Shown: in pieces, positions 34,572 through 42,903 of the stretch
Layout of the letters: each line of letters opens with the position of its first letter
How positions within the stretch are numbered: the first letter of the stretch is position 1
From: Gp6-AA40 sp035293405
Lineage (GTDB): Bacteria > Acidobacteriota > Vicinamibacteria > Vicinamibacterales > UBA2999
Direction of reading: 5' to 3'
DNA: 64,000 nucleotides
Assembly (NCBI GenBank): GCA_035293405.1
Contig: DATDOE010000040.1
Coordinates: forward strand, 62,001 to 126,000
Program-made: the position numbers and the translations under genes
Notes under the pieces: model-generated
Seen by the model: only the letters and a program-made list of their open reading frames with translations
The model's database searches: none
Told to the model about the DNA's origin: nothing

Positions 34572-36743
34572 TTGAGTCCTCCCTTCCTCTCGGTGGTCGT
34601 CCCGGCGTTCAATGAGGAAGGCCGCATCGCATCGTTTATTGAGCGAATGCGCCAGGAACTGGCCACCCTGGTTCCCTCCTGGGAGATCCTCGTCGCCGAC
34701 GACGGCAGCCGCGACCGGACCCGCGAGGTCGTCGAGACGCTCGCCGCCTCGGACCCCAACATTCGCCTCCTCGCCCTGCCTCATCGGGGCAAAGGCGAAG
34801 CCGTGCGCCGCGGGCTGCTCGAGGCCCGGGGCACCTGGCGCTTCATGGCCGACGCCGACCTGGCCATGCCCCCCGACAACCTGCCGCGATTCCTCGAACA
34901 TACAAAGGACGGCAGCCACACCGCGCTGGTGATTGGCTCGCGCGAGGCCCCTGGCGCCAGGCGGGTCGACGAGCCCTGGATTCGCCATGTCATCGGCCGC
35001 GCCTTCAACTGGGTCGTCAGGCTGCTGTTCGTGGTCCGCGGGATTTCGGATACGCAGTGCGGCTTCAAGCTGCTCAGCGCCGAGGCCGTCGCGGCGATCT
35101 GCCCGCGTCTGACGATCGACGGCTTCGCCTTCGACGTGGAGATGCTGGCGCTCGCGCGTCGCGCGCGCCTGCCGATACGCGAGATCGGCATCACCTGGCA
35201 CGGCGATCAGGAGAGCCGCGTGGCCATCGGGCGCGGCGCGGCCGCCTTCGTCGACCTCCTCCGCATCCGGTGGCGGCTATGGCAAGGCGCCTACGCGGCT
35301 CAGGACCAACCGGCCGAACAGGCGATCGAACGGCTGGGCCGCTTCAGCGTCCGCACGTGGGCGTACATCCTCGCGCTCATCTTCGCGGCCGCCCTGGCCT
35401 ACGACCTTCTCCGCATGCCCGTGCAGGTGTTCGACGCGCTCGAAGAGATGCTCGCCGCCCAACGAACACCGTCCGTCGTGGACACGTTCTGGTCGGCGGC
35501 CTACAACGCCGCCTACCTCCGTCCCCTCCGCCTCGTCCAGATCAAGCTGATCTTCGACGGGGCACAGGGCCACTACTGGCTCGCGTTTCGGGGGTTCCAC
35601 GCGCTGTTGATGGTGTGCTGCCTGGTCCTGTTCACGCGCGCACTTCGCGTTCGCACGATCGCCGATCTCTGCGCGGCCGCATTCGCCCTGACGGTCGTCA
35701 CCGGGCTCCATACGTTCCGCAGCACCGTGCAGGAAGCGTTTCCCATCAATCACTTTCTCGAAATCGCCGTTCTGGCCCTGGTGATGCTCAACCTCTCGCA
35801 GGCACGCCCACGGCTCATCGTCGATCTCGCCAGCCTGGTCATGTTCGTCGTCGCGGCCTTGACGCTGGAGTCCGGGCTGCTGGTGTGGATCGTGGCCGTC
35901 ACGGCGTGGCTCGTCGGCATGCGCGGAGTGTCCGCCCGCGGCATTGCCGCGATGACGCTTCTGCTGGCCGTCTACTTCTATCTGCGGTTCTTCACGCTGT
36001 CGGTGGGCGTCCCGGGCCTCGTCGAGCGCAGCTCGGGATTCGTCTTCCAGGTGCTCGAGCCGGCGGAGCTGAAGCAGCGGTTTGGCGACAGGCTCGCGGT
36101 GTTCTACGCCTACAACGTGGTCTCGTCCGCGCTGTCAGTTCTCGCGTCGGAGCCACAGAGCGGGCTCTTCGTCACCGTGCGGTCATGGCTGGACGGCCAC
36201 GTTCCTCCGCGCCTGGTGCTGACGTTCGTCAGCTCGCTGATCACGACCGCTCTGATGGTCGTGGCGGGTATCCGGTTGATCCGCGGCTATCGATCGTCGG
36301 ACGCGAGCGACCGACTGCTGCTCGTGTTTGCCGCCGTCCTTGCGGCGAACGCCACGATGTCGTTCGCGTACACCAAGGACGACATCGTGAGCGTCGCGGG
36401 CGTCTTCTATGGGTTGGCCGCGTACGCCGCCGTCCGGCTCCTCATCACCGGTGTCTCACCGGCGAACCGGATCATGGCCGCTGTCCTGACGACCGTGATC
36501 GTCGTGACAGGAAGCGCATGGGCCGTGCGCAGCCTCGGGATTCATCATGTGGCGCGCACGTCCGCGTTCAAGACGCGCAACGACTGGGCGAGCCAGCCCG
36601 GTCTCTGGAAGCGCGCCGGACGATGGCCGTCCGAGCCGGAGAGCCAGCAGCTGATCATCCACCTTCGAAACGACGCGCTCTCGCTGCGCGTGCCGAATCC
36701 TCGGTTCGAGCCGCCGTGGATCGAACGGCTCTGGGGAGATTGA
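34572..36743 (+). CDS. Fusion: polyprenyl-phosphate-type GT2 plus polytopic GT-C-like protein (AFPIN family)
   Basis: 723 residues from TTG at 34572 (LSPPFLSVVVPAFNEEGRI), preferred because GT2 domains start this close to the first strand and a promoter lies just upstream; ATG at 34497 is the alternative. Residues 1-240 are an ALG5/DPM1-type GT2: ILVADDGSRDRT, FMADADLAMPP (metal site), VIGSREAPGA, TQCGFKLLS. Residues 255-720 are the fourth AFPIN membrane protein: MPVQVFDALEEMLAAQ, HTFRSTVQEAFPINHFL, LESGLLVWIV, YAYNVVSSALSVLASEP, YTKDDIVSVAG. In O-antigen glucosylation systems a GtrB-type GT2 makes the lipid-phosphate sugar that a GT-C enzyme uses; here the pair is one chain. The ankyrin partner follows one base later. 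Confidence 0.75.
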   Translation: MSPPFLSVVVPAFNEEGRIASFIERMRQELATLVPSWEILVADDGSRDRTREVVETLAASDPNIRLLALPHRGKGEAVRRGLLEARGTWRFMADADLAMPPDNLPRFLEHTKDGSHTALVIGSREAPGARRVDEPWIRHVIGRAFNWVVRLLFVVRGISDTQCGFKLLSAEAVAAICPRLTIDGFAFDVEMLALARRARLPIREIGITWHGDQESRVAIGRGAAAFVDLLRIRWRLWQGAYAAQDQPAEQAIERLGRFSVRTWAYILALIFAAALAYDLLRMPVQVFDALEEMLAAQRTPSVVDTFWSAAYNAAYLRPLRLVQIKLIFDGAQGHYWLAFRGFHALLMVCCLVLFTRALRVRTIADLCAAAFALTVVTGLHTFRSTVQEAFPINHFLEIAVLALVMLNLSQARPRLIVDLASLVMFVVAALTLESGLLVWIVAVTAWLVGMRGVSARGIAAMTLLLAVYFYLRFFTLSVGVPGLVERSSGFVFQVLEPAELKQRFGDRLAVFYAYNVVSSALSVLASEPQSGLFVTVRSWLDGHVPPRLVLTFVSSLITTALMVVAGIRLIRGYRSSDASDRLLLVFAAVLAANATMSFAYTKDDIVSVAGVFYGLAAYAAVRLLITGVSPANRIMAAVLTTVIVVTGSAWAVRSLGIHHVARTSAFKTRNDWASQPGLWKRAGRWPSEPESQQLIIHLRNDALSLRVPNPRFEPPWIERLWGD

Positions 36744-36744
36744 G

Positions 36745-37074
36745 GTGAGCCGACGGATGCTTCTCGTCGCCACCGTGCCGGTCGCGGTGCTGGCCGCGGC
36801 TCGCGTGGTGTTTCTGATCCTGGCGATCTGGGACCTCCATCCCTTCTGGATGTGGGAGCCGCTGAACCTGTCGGAAGCGGCCGCACTCCGCGATCGCGGC
36901 GAGGTCGCGCGTCTGCTCGCCGAAGGACAGGATCCGAACGCGAAGTACCGGGTCCGCCGCGGCTTCGTCCGCGACTACGCGATGCAGTTGACGCCGACCG
37001 AAGCCGCGCGTGCCACCCGGCGGGATGAGATCGTCGAGATTCTCGTCGACGCGGGTGCCCGGCCGGACCCGTAG
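36745..37074 (+). CDS. Small membrane-anchored ankyrin-like protein, partner of the GT2/GT-C fusion
   Basis: 109 residues from a GTG at 36745, one base past the upstream stop, with ATG (codon 5) possible. One N-terminal span (VAVLAAARVVFLILAIWDL) is followed by two ankyrin-type repeats: PLNLSEAAALRDRGEVARLLAEG and LTPTEAARATRRDEIVEILVDAG. The core is nearly the same as the minus-strand protein at 9712-10182. It is the shortest member and lacks the C-terminal cysteine region of the others. Function unknown, but the invariable pairing points to a partner of the membrane transferase. Confidence 0.68.
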   Translation: MSRRMLLVATVPVAVLAAARVVFLILAIWDLHPFWMWEPLNLSEAAALRDRGEVARLLAEGQDPNAKYRVRRGFVRDYAMQLTPTEAARATRRDEIVEILVDAGARPDP

Positions 37075-37091
37075 TGCGTCAGGCGCTCTCA

Positions 37092-37194
37092 CAACTCCCA
37101 ACTCCCAATCCGATTCCCGAACCAACTCCCAAGCTGGAAGATGGGGGGGAGCGTTTGGGTGTTGGCTCGGAGATCGGGTTGGGAGTTAGGAGTT
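37092..37194. repeat. Inverted repeat of CAACTCCCAACTCCCAATCC type
   Basis: CAACTCCCAACTCCCAATCC from 37092 is matched on the opposite strand by the arm ending near 37194 (GGTTGGGAGTTAGGAGTTG), one or two mismatches. The arms contain a short internal direct repeat (AACTCCC). It directly follows the ankyrin gene and may act as its terminator. No gene is seen in 37075-37863. Confidence 0.6.
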
Positions 37195-37257
37195 GGGAGG
37201 TCTGTGGTTAGCGGGTACTCTGCGCGGCGCAGTCGCTCGAGCCGTCTCGACACCCGA

Positions 37258-37459
37258 CACACGGGCCGTGGGAAACGGGCTGCTCTGCGAACCGCTCGAC
37301 GGCGCGGGAAAACAGTTCTCCGGGATGCGGGGATGCGACCCGGCCAGGTCCGTGACCTGGCCGGCCGGCTCCCCTTCGAAATGTTTTCCCATCTGGCGCG
37401 TGCGACGCGCCGCTCGCATGGTTCGCTGCCGCAGCCCATTTCCCGCGGCCCGTGTGTCG
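37258..37459. repeat. 202-base palindromic element with central perfect hairpin
   Basis: Outer arms 37258-37283 and 37431-37456 (CACACGGGCCGTGGGAAAC against its complement) match at 24 of 26 positions. Inner complementarity GGCGCGGGAAAACA/TGTTTTCCC continues the stem. The centre is an 11-base perfect stem CCGGCCAGGTC-CGT-GACCTGGCCGG at 37340-37364. Confidence 0.68.
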
Positions 37460-37488
37460 ATGGCGCAACCGGCCGGCGACCTGGTGCG

Positions 37489-37747
37489 GCGCCGCAGGGG
37501 GCGTACCGGGCCGGGACCTGCGTGCGCAAGGCCGACGCGGGGATCCTGGAAATCGTTCGCCGCGATTCATCCCTCGACTTCCGTCCATGCGTTCGAGTTG
37601 TGCGAGACCGCTCGGACAATTCGAGCCGGAGGCACATGTCGCGTCGAGGCCGCTCGTAGTCGAGGGGGGGATCGGCAGGTCACGAGCAAGGACGATTTCC
37701 CGGCCGCGGCGCCCGCAGGTCCGGGCCCGGTACGCCCCCTGCGGCGC
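37489..37747. repeat. 259-base palindromic element with 34-base arms
   Basis: Arms 37489-37522 and 37714-37747 (GCGCCGCAGGGGGCGTACCG...) are reverse complements with one mismatch in 34. Weaker pairing continues inwards (ATCCCTCGACT/AGTCGAGGGGGGAT and TCGAGTTGT/ACAATTCGA). The rest of the gene-free interval up to 37863 shows nothing recognisable. Confidence 0.7.
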
Positions 37748-37863
37748 TGCCCCCTCATCGCCAGTCAACGCGATGGCGTCTGCTCGCCAGAGTGACGCAC
37801 TTCCAACGACGGGCCACCGTCAGCAGACCCGTTAACCTGATACGTTGGGAGTTGATCGCGCGT

Positions 37864-38697
37864 CTAGCGTCGGCGTGCGAGCCGGCGCTCACGCCACGCG
37901 GCGACGGAAGGTGCCGGCGCCACGTCATAGCCCAACAGCCGGGCCAGTGCGGGATCCCCCGCGTGCTTCCCCTGCAGCGCATCCGGCAGCGAGATCTGCT
38001 GCGCGATGATCGGCACCGAGAACACATGATTGACGGCGCGCCGCGGACGATCCGAGCGATTCTCGCCGGCCCGATGAAAGATCATCGAATCGAACACGAT
38101 GAACGACCCGGGCTCGGCGGTCACGACGGTGTCCAGATCGGCCGCCACCGCGGCGCTCGGGAATGCTTCCATGCGATGTGACGCGGGAATCAGCGTGGTG
38201 GCGCCGGTCTCGGCCCGGAACGGATCGATGCAGAACAACGCGCTGATCGCCAGCGGCCGGCTCGACACGAAGTGCTGATACGGAAGATCGCGGTGATAGG
38301 CCAGCTGCGTATGCCGCTGACCGGCGGGATTGATCACGCCGTTCTGCTGCATCAGGATGATGTAGTCCCCGAGCAGCTCGCGGCACAGGGCGAGTACCGC
38401 CGCATGCGCCGCCAGCGTCACGAACGCATCGTCATAGAGAAGCGGGCACCGGGCCGTCAGCGTGTCGCCGATCGCGGCCAGGCGATCGGCGCCGCCAAAC
38501 TCCTCGACCTGGCGTTCCATCACGCGGTCGAGGCGCGCTCCCAGGTCGGCGATCTCGGCGGTCGAGAATCCACCGTGCACGACGGCGTAGCCGGAAAGGC
38601 GGATGCGCTCGGCGGCCAGCGCGATGGCGTTATCCGCGCCCCCGCGCTCGACGATCCCGTATCCCGGTGCGGTGCCGCCCTCAGACGCGCTCGTCAT
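37864..38697 (-). CDS. Phytanoyl-CoA dioxygenase (PhyH) family, Fe(II)/2-oxoglutarate-type oxygenase
   Basis: 277 residues from the ATG at 38697, overlapping the methyltransferase stop by 17 bases; the frame to 38865 is within that gene. A double-stranded beta-helix is indicated by YHRDLPYQHF (the H-x-D iron pair), TGATTLIPASHRME and FIVFDSMIFHRAGENRS (distal histidine and the 2-oxoglutarate-binding arginine). PhyH-type enzymes hydroxylate small molecules, and members in polysaccharide clusters are thought to act on sugars or lipids. Substrate unknown. Confidence 0.8.
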   Translation of the reverse strand: MTSASEGGTAPGYGIVERGGADNAIALAAERIRLSGYAVVHGGFSTAEIADLGARLDRVMERQVEEFGGADRLAAIGDTLTARCPLLYDDAFVTLAAHAAVLALCRELLGDYIILMQQNGVINPAGQRHTQLAYHRDLPYQHFVSSRPLAISALFCIDPFRAETGATTLIPASHRMEAFPSAAVAADLDTVVTAEPGSFIVFDSMIFHRAGENRSDRPRRAVNHVFSVPIIAQQISLPDALQGKHAGDPALARLLGYDVAPAPSVAAWRERRLARRR

Positions 38698-39856
38698 CGA
38701 CGAAATCGTACCATGTAACCACGTGCCGGAACCGCGCGCCGAGCCGCTCCGCCACGCGCGGCTGATCGCTCGGACGCAGGCCGAGCAGGATCGTTTCGTC
38801 GGCGCGGACAGAGTCGAGCGGGATGATCGGCAGATCTCCGAACACGCCCATGGCCTCGCCATCAACGGTGCAGGCTCTCACTGTGCTCCACGCACGCGGC
38901 GCGTACGCCCGCAGAAGACCGGCGGCTTCGCCGGCGCCGAAACACACGGTCGTCGTACCCAGACGGGACTGCAGATGCGCATCGAGCCGCCGCCAGCGAT
39001 CGAGGTACGCGCGACGGCCGTCGGGCAGCACGCTGGTAAATGGGGCCGATCCGCCGGGAAGGTTGGCACCAACGGGGGCACCGGCTTCTGGTCGTGCCTC
39101 GCGATCGGCGACGACCATCTGAAACGCACCCAGTGCCGGCGGCGCGATCGCCGTGGACACGACCGGCATACCTGCACGCGCGAGCAGCGCTTCCAGATGC
39201 GGGCGCGCGAACGAGAACAGATGATCCGCGAACAGCAGCTCGACGCCAGGCCGCCCACCATCCGGGCACACCAGGACCAGGCGACCGCCCGGCGACAGCG
39301 CGTGCCGCAGCGCGAGCACGAAGGCCAACGGATCCGCAGTGTGCTCGATCACGTTGACCGACATGACGAGGTCCGCGGCATCGTGAGGCAGGTCGTCCGC
39401 GGTCCCGCACCAGAGCTGCAGTCCGTCGCCGGCACCATGGGTGATGCTCTCCGCTGATGGATCGCACCCGAGCAGCGCCGTGCGCGGCCAATGCGGGCGC
39501 AGCGCGCGCAGCAACGATCCGTTGCCGCAGCCGACGTCGAGCGCCCGTGCTGGAACCTGCGGCACGACATCGGCAATCCAGCGCGCGTACTCCTCTTGTC
39601 GCGCGCCCTCTCGAGCCTCACCGGGCGCGTGCGCGTAGAGACCGTAGCCGGATGCGTACAGCGACTCGCCAGTTACCGATGACGGATGACGCCGCGCGAG
39701 GCCGCACTCGTCGCACGCCCACCGCGAGAGCGGCTCGGGAACGACCCGCCAGTCGCTGGCCATCGACTGCGGGCCGGGGTCCGGCAGCTTCGTCCAGCGC
39801 GTTCCTTCGCACACGATGCACGGCGGCACAATCGGCGGCGCGATCGTTGGCGTCAC
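38681..39856 (-). CDS. Zinc-ribbon SAM methyltransferase of the sugar C-methyltransferase type
   Basis: 391 residues. N-terminal cysteines CIVCEG and CDECGLARRHP form the zinc ribbon, followed by a class I fold: ALDVGCGNGSLLRAL, LLGCDPSAES, ADLVMSVNVIEHTADPL. The C-terminal third (LGTTTVCFGAGEAAGLLRAY, TILLGLRPSDQPRV) is a second Rossmann-like part, matching the three-part layout of NDP-sugar C-3 methyltransferases such as TylC3. It starts 53 bases from the divergent WbqC gene, so promoters of both probably lie in that gap. Confidence 0.74.
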   Translation of the reverse strand: MTPTIAPPIVPPCIVCEGTRWTKLPDPGPQSMASDWRVVPEPLSRWACDECGLARRHPSSVTGESLYASGYGLYAHAPGEAREGARQEEYARWIADVVPQVPARALDVGCGNGSLLRALRPHWPRTALLGCDPSAESITHGAGDGLQLWCGTADDLPHDAADLVMSVNVIEHTADPLAFVLALRHALSPGGRLVLVCPDGGRPGVELLFADHLFSFARPHLEALLARAGMPVVSTAIAPPALGAFQMVVADREARPEAGAPVGANLPGGSAPFTSVLPDGRRAYLDRWRRLDAHLQSRLGTTTVCFGAGEAAGLLRAYAPRAWSTVRACTVDGEAMGVFGDLPIIPLDSVRADETILLGLRPSDQPRVAERLGARFRHVVTWYDFVDDERV

Positions 39857-39909
39857 GCCGCGACCCGTCGTCGAGAAACTGCGTGATAAACTCGCCCGCT
39901 GGCGGTGGA

Positions 39910-40626
39910 ATGTCCCACAAGCGCGTCGCGATCGTGCAATCGAGCTACATCCCCTGGAAGGGCTATTTCGATCTGATCAGGGCCGCCGACGAGTTCATCC
40001 TGCTCGACGACGTACAGTTCACCAAGCGAGACTGGCGCAGCCGCAACCGTATCAAGACGAAGGACGGGCTGCACTGGCTGACGATCCCGGTCCACACCAA
40101 GGGGCGATACGAGCAGCGGATCATGGACACCACGATCTCCGAGTCGTCCTGGGGCGAGCGTCACTGGCAGACGATCCAGAGCGCCTATGCCCGTACGGCC
40201 TTCTTCGACGCGTACGCGCCATCGGTGCGTGCGTTATACGAGAAGCCGGTGTCGGAGAAGTTGAGCGAGGTCAATCGCTCCTTGATTGACGTCATCTGTC
40301 GCGCGCTCGGAATCGCCACACCCATCAGATGGTCGTCAGAATATCATCCGTCCGAGGGACGGAACGAGCGCCTGATCGACCTGTGCCTGAAAGCCGGCGC
40401 GACCGACTACCTGTCGGGACCGAGCGCGCGCGGGTACATGGACGAAGCGGCGTTCGCCCGCGCGGGTGTCACGGTGCAGTTCGTCGACTACTCCGGCTAC
40501 TCCGAATATCCGCAGCCCTACCCGCCGTTCGAGCACGCGGTGTCGGCGCTGGACCTGCTGTTCTGCACGGGCCCGCGCGCGATCGACTATCTGAAAGACC
40601 TGTGCCCGGCACGCGTCGCGTCATGA
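39910..40626 (+). CDS. WbqC-like family protein
   Basis: 238 residues from ATG at 39910. VAIVQSSYIPWKGYFDLIRAADEFILLDDVQFTKRDWRSRNRIKT is the diagnostic N-terminus of the WbqC family, with LSGPSARGYMD and YPPFEHAVSALDLLF later. WbqC proteins recur in O-antigen and amino-sugar clusters; their chemistry is not settled, though transfer onto an amino group of a sugar has been suggested for relatives. It heads a five-overlap plus-strand operon with a GT2, a methyltransferase, an acyltransferase and WecE, consistent with building an N-modified amino sugar. Confidence 0.83.
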   Translation: MSHKRVAIVQSSYIPWKGYFDLIRAADEFILLDDVQFTKRDWRSRNRIKTKDGLHWLTIPVHTKGRYEQRIMDTTISESSWGERHWQTIQSAYARTAFFDAYAPSVRALYEKPVSEKLSEVNRSLIDVICRALGIATPIRWSSEYHPSEGRNERLIDLCLKAGATDYLSGPSARGYMDEAAFARAGVTVQFVDYSGYSEYPQPYPPFEHAVSALDLLFCTGPRAIDYLKDLCPARVAS

Positions 40627-41579
40627 GCAGCGAGGCGCCGGTGGCGCTGTCGATCGTCTCGTCCATGTATCGGTCGGCCGCGTTCTTGAACGAGTTCCAT
40701 GCCCGGTGCACGGCCGCCGCCACGCGTCTGGCGGCGTCATCGTACGAGATCATCCTCGTGAACGACGGCTCGCCAGACGACTCGCTGACGGTGGCCATCG
40801 CCCTGCACGCGCGCGACCCACACGTGCGGGTCATCGATCTGTCACGGAACTTCGGGCACCACAAGGCGCTGATGACGGGGCTCGCGCATGCGCGGGGCGA
40901 CCTGGTGTTTCTGATCGATTGCGACCTCGAGGAGGATCCGGGCTGGCTGTCGTCGTTCCACGAGACGCTCACCGGGAACGCCGTTGATGTGGTGTACGGC
41001 GTCCAGGGCGAACGTAAGGGCCGGCGGGTCGAGCGGATCGCCGGCTGGATCTTCTTCAGCCTCTTCAATCGGATGCTGACCCACCCGATTCCGGTGAACG
41101 TCCTGACCGCCCGCGTGATGACGAGGCGCTATGTGAAGGCGCTGGTGAGTCACCAGGAACGCGAGCTGTGCCTGGCCGGCCTGTGGGCGATTACCGGGTT
41201 CGAGCAGCGGGCGATCCCGGTGAACAAGGGCAGCCGTCCGGATTCGTCCTACACCACCCGCAAGCGCCTGTCCGTCTTCGCCAACGCCATCACCTCGTTC
41301 AGCAACCGGCCGCTGATCTACATCTTCCAGATCGGCATGGCGGTGATGGCGCTGTCCGTGGTGGCGGCAGTGATTCTGCTCTACATGAGACTCAACGGCC
41401 AGATCGGTGTGCCGGGGTGGGCGTCGATCATGGTCTCGATCTGGTTTCTCGGCGGACTGATCATCTTCTGCCTCGGCGTGATCGGGATGTATCTGGCCAA
41501 GATCTTCACCGAGATCAAGCAGCGGCCGTACACGATTGTCCGCGCCGAGTACGGCCCGGATCGGGACCTGCCCCAGTGA
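40623..41579 (+). CDS. GtrB-like polyprenyl-phosphate glycosyltransferase (GT2 with C-terminal spans)
   Basis: 318 residues from ATG at 40623 (ATGA overlap); the longer frame from 40329 is inside wbqC. The GT-A domain shows LSIVSSMYRSAAFL, IILVNDGSPDDSL, VIDLSRNFGHHKALMTG and FLIDCDLEEDP (metal site), then LCLAGLWAITGF and KRLSVFANAITSFSNRPL. Two membrane spans follow at about 235-300 (YIFQIGMAVMALSVVAAVILL, IWFLGGLIIFCLGVIGMYLA). This is the layout of GtrB/ArnC enzymes that load a sugar on undecaprenyl phosphate. It may supply the lipid donor for the GT-C proteins (inference). Confidence 0.82.
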   Translation: MSSEAPVALSIVSSMYRSAAFLNEFHARCTAAATRLAASSYEIILVNDGSPDDSLTVAIALHARDPHVRVIDLSRNFGHHKALMTGLAHARGDLVFLIDCDLEEDPGWLSSFHETLTGNAVDVVYGVQGERKGRRVERIAGWIFFSLFNRMLTHPIPVNVLTARVMTRRYVKALVSHQERELCLAGLWAITGFEQRAIPVNKGSRPDSSYTTRKRLSVFANAITSFSNRPLIYIFQIGMAVMALSVVAAVILLYMRLNGQIGVPGWASIMVSIWFLGGLIIFCLGVIGMYLAKIFTEIKQRPYTIVRAEYGPDRDLPQ

Positions 41580-42199
41580 GCCACGACGTGCGTCGCGGCC
41601 AGGCCCGCGACTACTACGACGCCAAGCTCCGCGCACATGGCGCGACGCCGGCCGGCGCCGACTGGAATTCGGTCGAGTCGCAGGAGCTGCGCTTCGATCA
41701 GCTCGCGCACTTGTGGCGGGATGACGCCGACGCCAGCCTCATCGACTACGGCTGCGGATACGGCGCGCTGGCCGGCTACCTGCGAACGCGTGGGCACCGT
41801 GGGCCCTACCTCGGCTTCGACGTCAGCACCGCGATGGTGGACGCGGCGAGGGCACGCGTCGGGTCGCTCCCGGCCTGCCGCGTCACGACGCACCACGAGG
41901 AACTGGTCGCCGCCGACTACGCGGTGGCCAGCGGCGTGTTCAACGTGAAGCAGGAATCCACAGACGAGGACTGGGACGCATACGTCTGGGAGACGGTGGG
42001 CGACCTTGCCGCGCTGGGCACCCGCGGGTTCGCGTTCAACGCCCTCACGTTGTACTCGGACCAGGACAAGCGGCGAGCCGACCTGTTCTACGCCGACCCG
42101 CTCCAGCTGTTCGACCGCTGCAAGCGCACCCATTCCAGGTTCGTCACGCTGCTGCACGACTACCCGCTCTACGAGTTCACGATCATCGTGCGACGCTAA
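41576..42199 (+). CDS. Class I SAM-dependent methyltransferase
   Basis: 207 residues from a GTG at 41576 overlapping the previous stop (GTGA). The N-terminal helix is YYDAKLRAHGATPAGADWNS, and the SAM site is LIDYGCGYGALAGYL, followed by YLGFDVSTAMVDAAR and VASGVFNVKQES. Homologues of this shape occur in O-antigen clusters beside WbqC and WecE. The substrate is likely a sugar intermediate or the amino group; undetermined. Confidence 0.75.
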   Translation: MSHDVRRGQARDYYDAKLRAHGATPAGADWNSVESQELRFDQLAHLWRDDADASLIDYGCGYGALAGYLRTRGHRGPYLGFDVSTAMVDAARARVGSLPACRVTTHHEELVAADYAVASGVFNVKQESTDEDWDAYVWETVGDLAALGTRGFAFNALTLYSDQDKRRADLFYADPLQLFDRCKRTHSRFVTLLHDYPLYEFTIIVRR

Positions 42200-42203
42200 T
42201 CTC

Positions 42204-42863
42204 ATGGCCAGACTCGTCATCTTCGGCGCCAGCGACATCGCGCGTCTTGCGCATCACTACTTCACGCACGACAGTCCTCACGAGGTCGCCGCGTTCGTGG
42301 TCGACCGCGCCTTCCGGCAGGGCGACGAGTTCCTCGGCCTGCCGCTGGCCGACGCCGAGGACGCCCTCACCCGATTTCCGCCGAGCCAGTACGACATGTT
42401 CGTGGCACTCAGCTACGCCAAGATGAACGGACTCCGCGCGGAGAAGTACTCGGCGATGAAGGCGGCCGGCTATCGGCTGGTCAGCTACGTCAGCTCGCGC
42501 TGCAGCTACCTGTCGCAGCACGCCCCTGGCGACAACTGCCTGATCCTCGAGGACAACACGATCCAGCCGTTCGTCACCATCGGCAACAACGTGACGCTGT
42601 GGAGTGGCAATCACATCGGCCACGATGTGACGATCGAGGACCACTGCTTCATCTCGTCGCACGTCGTGGTGTCCGGCCACGTGCGTGTCGGGACTCGCTC
42701 CTTCATCGGCGTCAACGCGACGCTGCGAAACTCGATCACGATCGCCCCGCAAACGCTCATCGGCGCGGGAGCGGTGATCATGAAGGACACCAGGCCCAAG
42801 GGCGTGTACCTGCCAGAGCGGGCGACCCTGTTCGACAAATCAAGCGACGAGATCGACCTGTGA
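42204..42863 (+). CDS. NeuD/PglD-like sugar acyltransferase
   Basis: 219 residues from the ATG at 42204. The N-terminal Rossmann-like part starts ARLVIFGASDIARLAHHYF, followed by a beta-helix with hexapeptide repeats: NCLILEDNTIQPFVTIGNN, NHIGHDVTIEDHC and SHVRVGT-type turns (GHVRVG, NSITIAP, LIGAGAVIMKD). This is the two-part architecture of NeuD/PglD/PerB-like acetyltransferases, which acylate UDP- or dTDP-4-amino sugars or sialic acids. With WecE next but one downstream, N-acetylation of a 4-amino-4,6-dideoxy sugar is the simplest inference. Confidence 0.8.
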   Translation: MARLVIFGASDIARLAHHYFTHDSPHEVAAFVVDRAFRQGDEFLGLPLADAEDALTRFPPSQYDMFVALSYAKMNGLRAEKYSAMKAAGYRLVSYVSSRCSYLSQHAPGDNCLILEDNTIQPFVTIGNNVTLWSGNHIGHDVTIEDHCFISSHVVVSGHVRVGTRSFIGVNATLRNSITIAPQTLIGAGAVIMKDTRPKGVYLPERATLFDKSSDEIDL

Positions 42864-42903
42864 GCACCGCCTTATGAACACTGCCTTATGAACACTGCCT
42901 GGC
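42862..42903. repeat. Three tandem 14-base units at a gene boundary
   Basis: GAGCACCGCCTTAT, GAACACTGCCTTAT and GAACACTGCCTGGC follow one another from 42862. They place two ATGs 14 bases apart; the first (42874) opens a five-codon frame that stops at the second ATG's position, the second (42888) starts the propeller gene. Confidence 0.65.
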
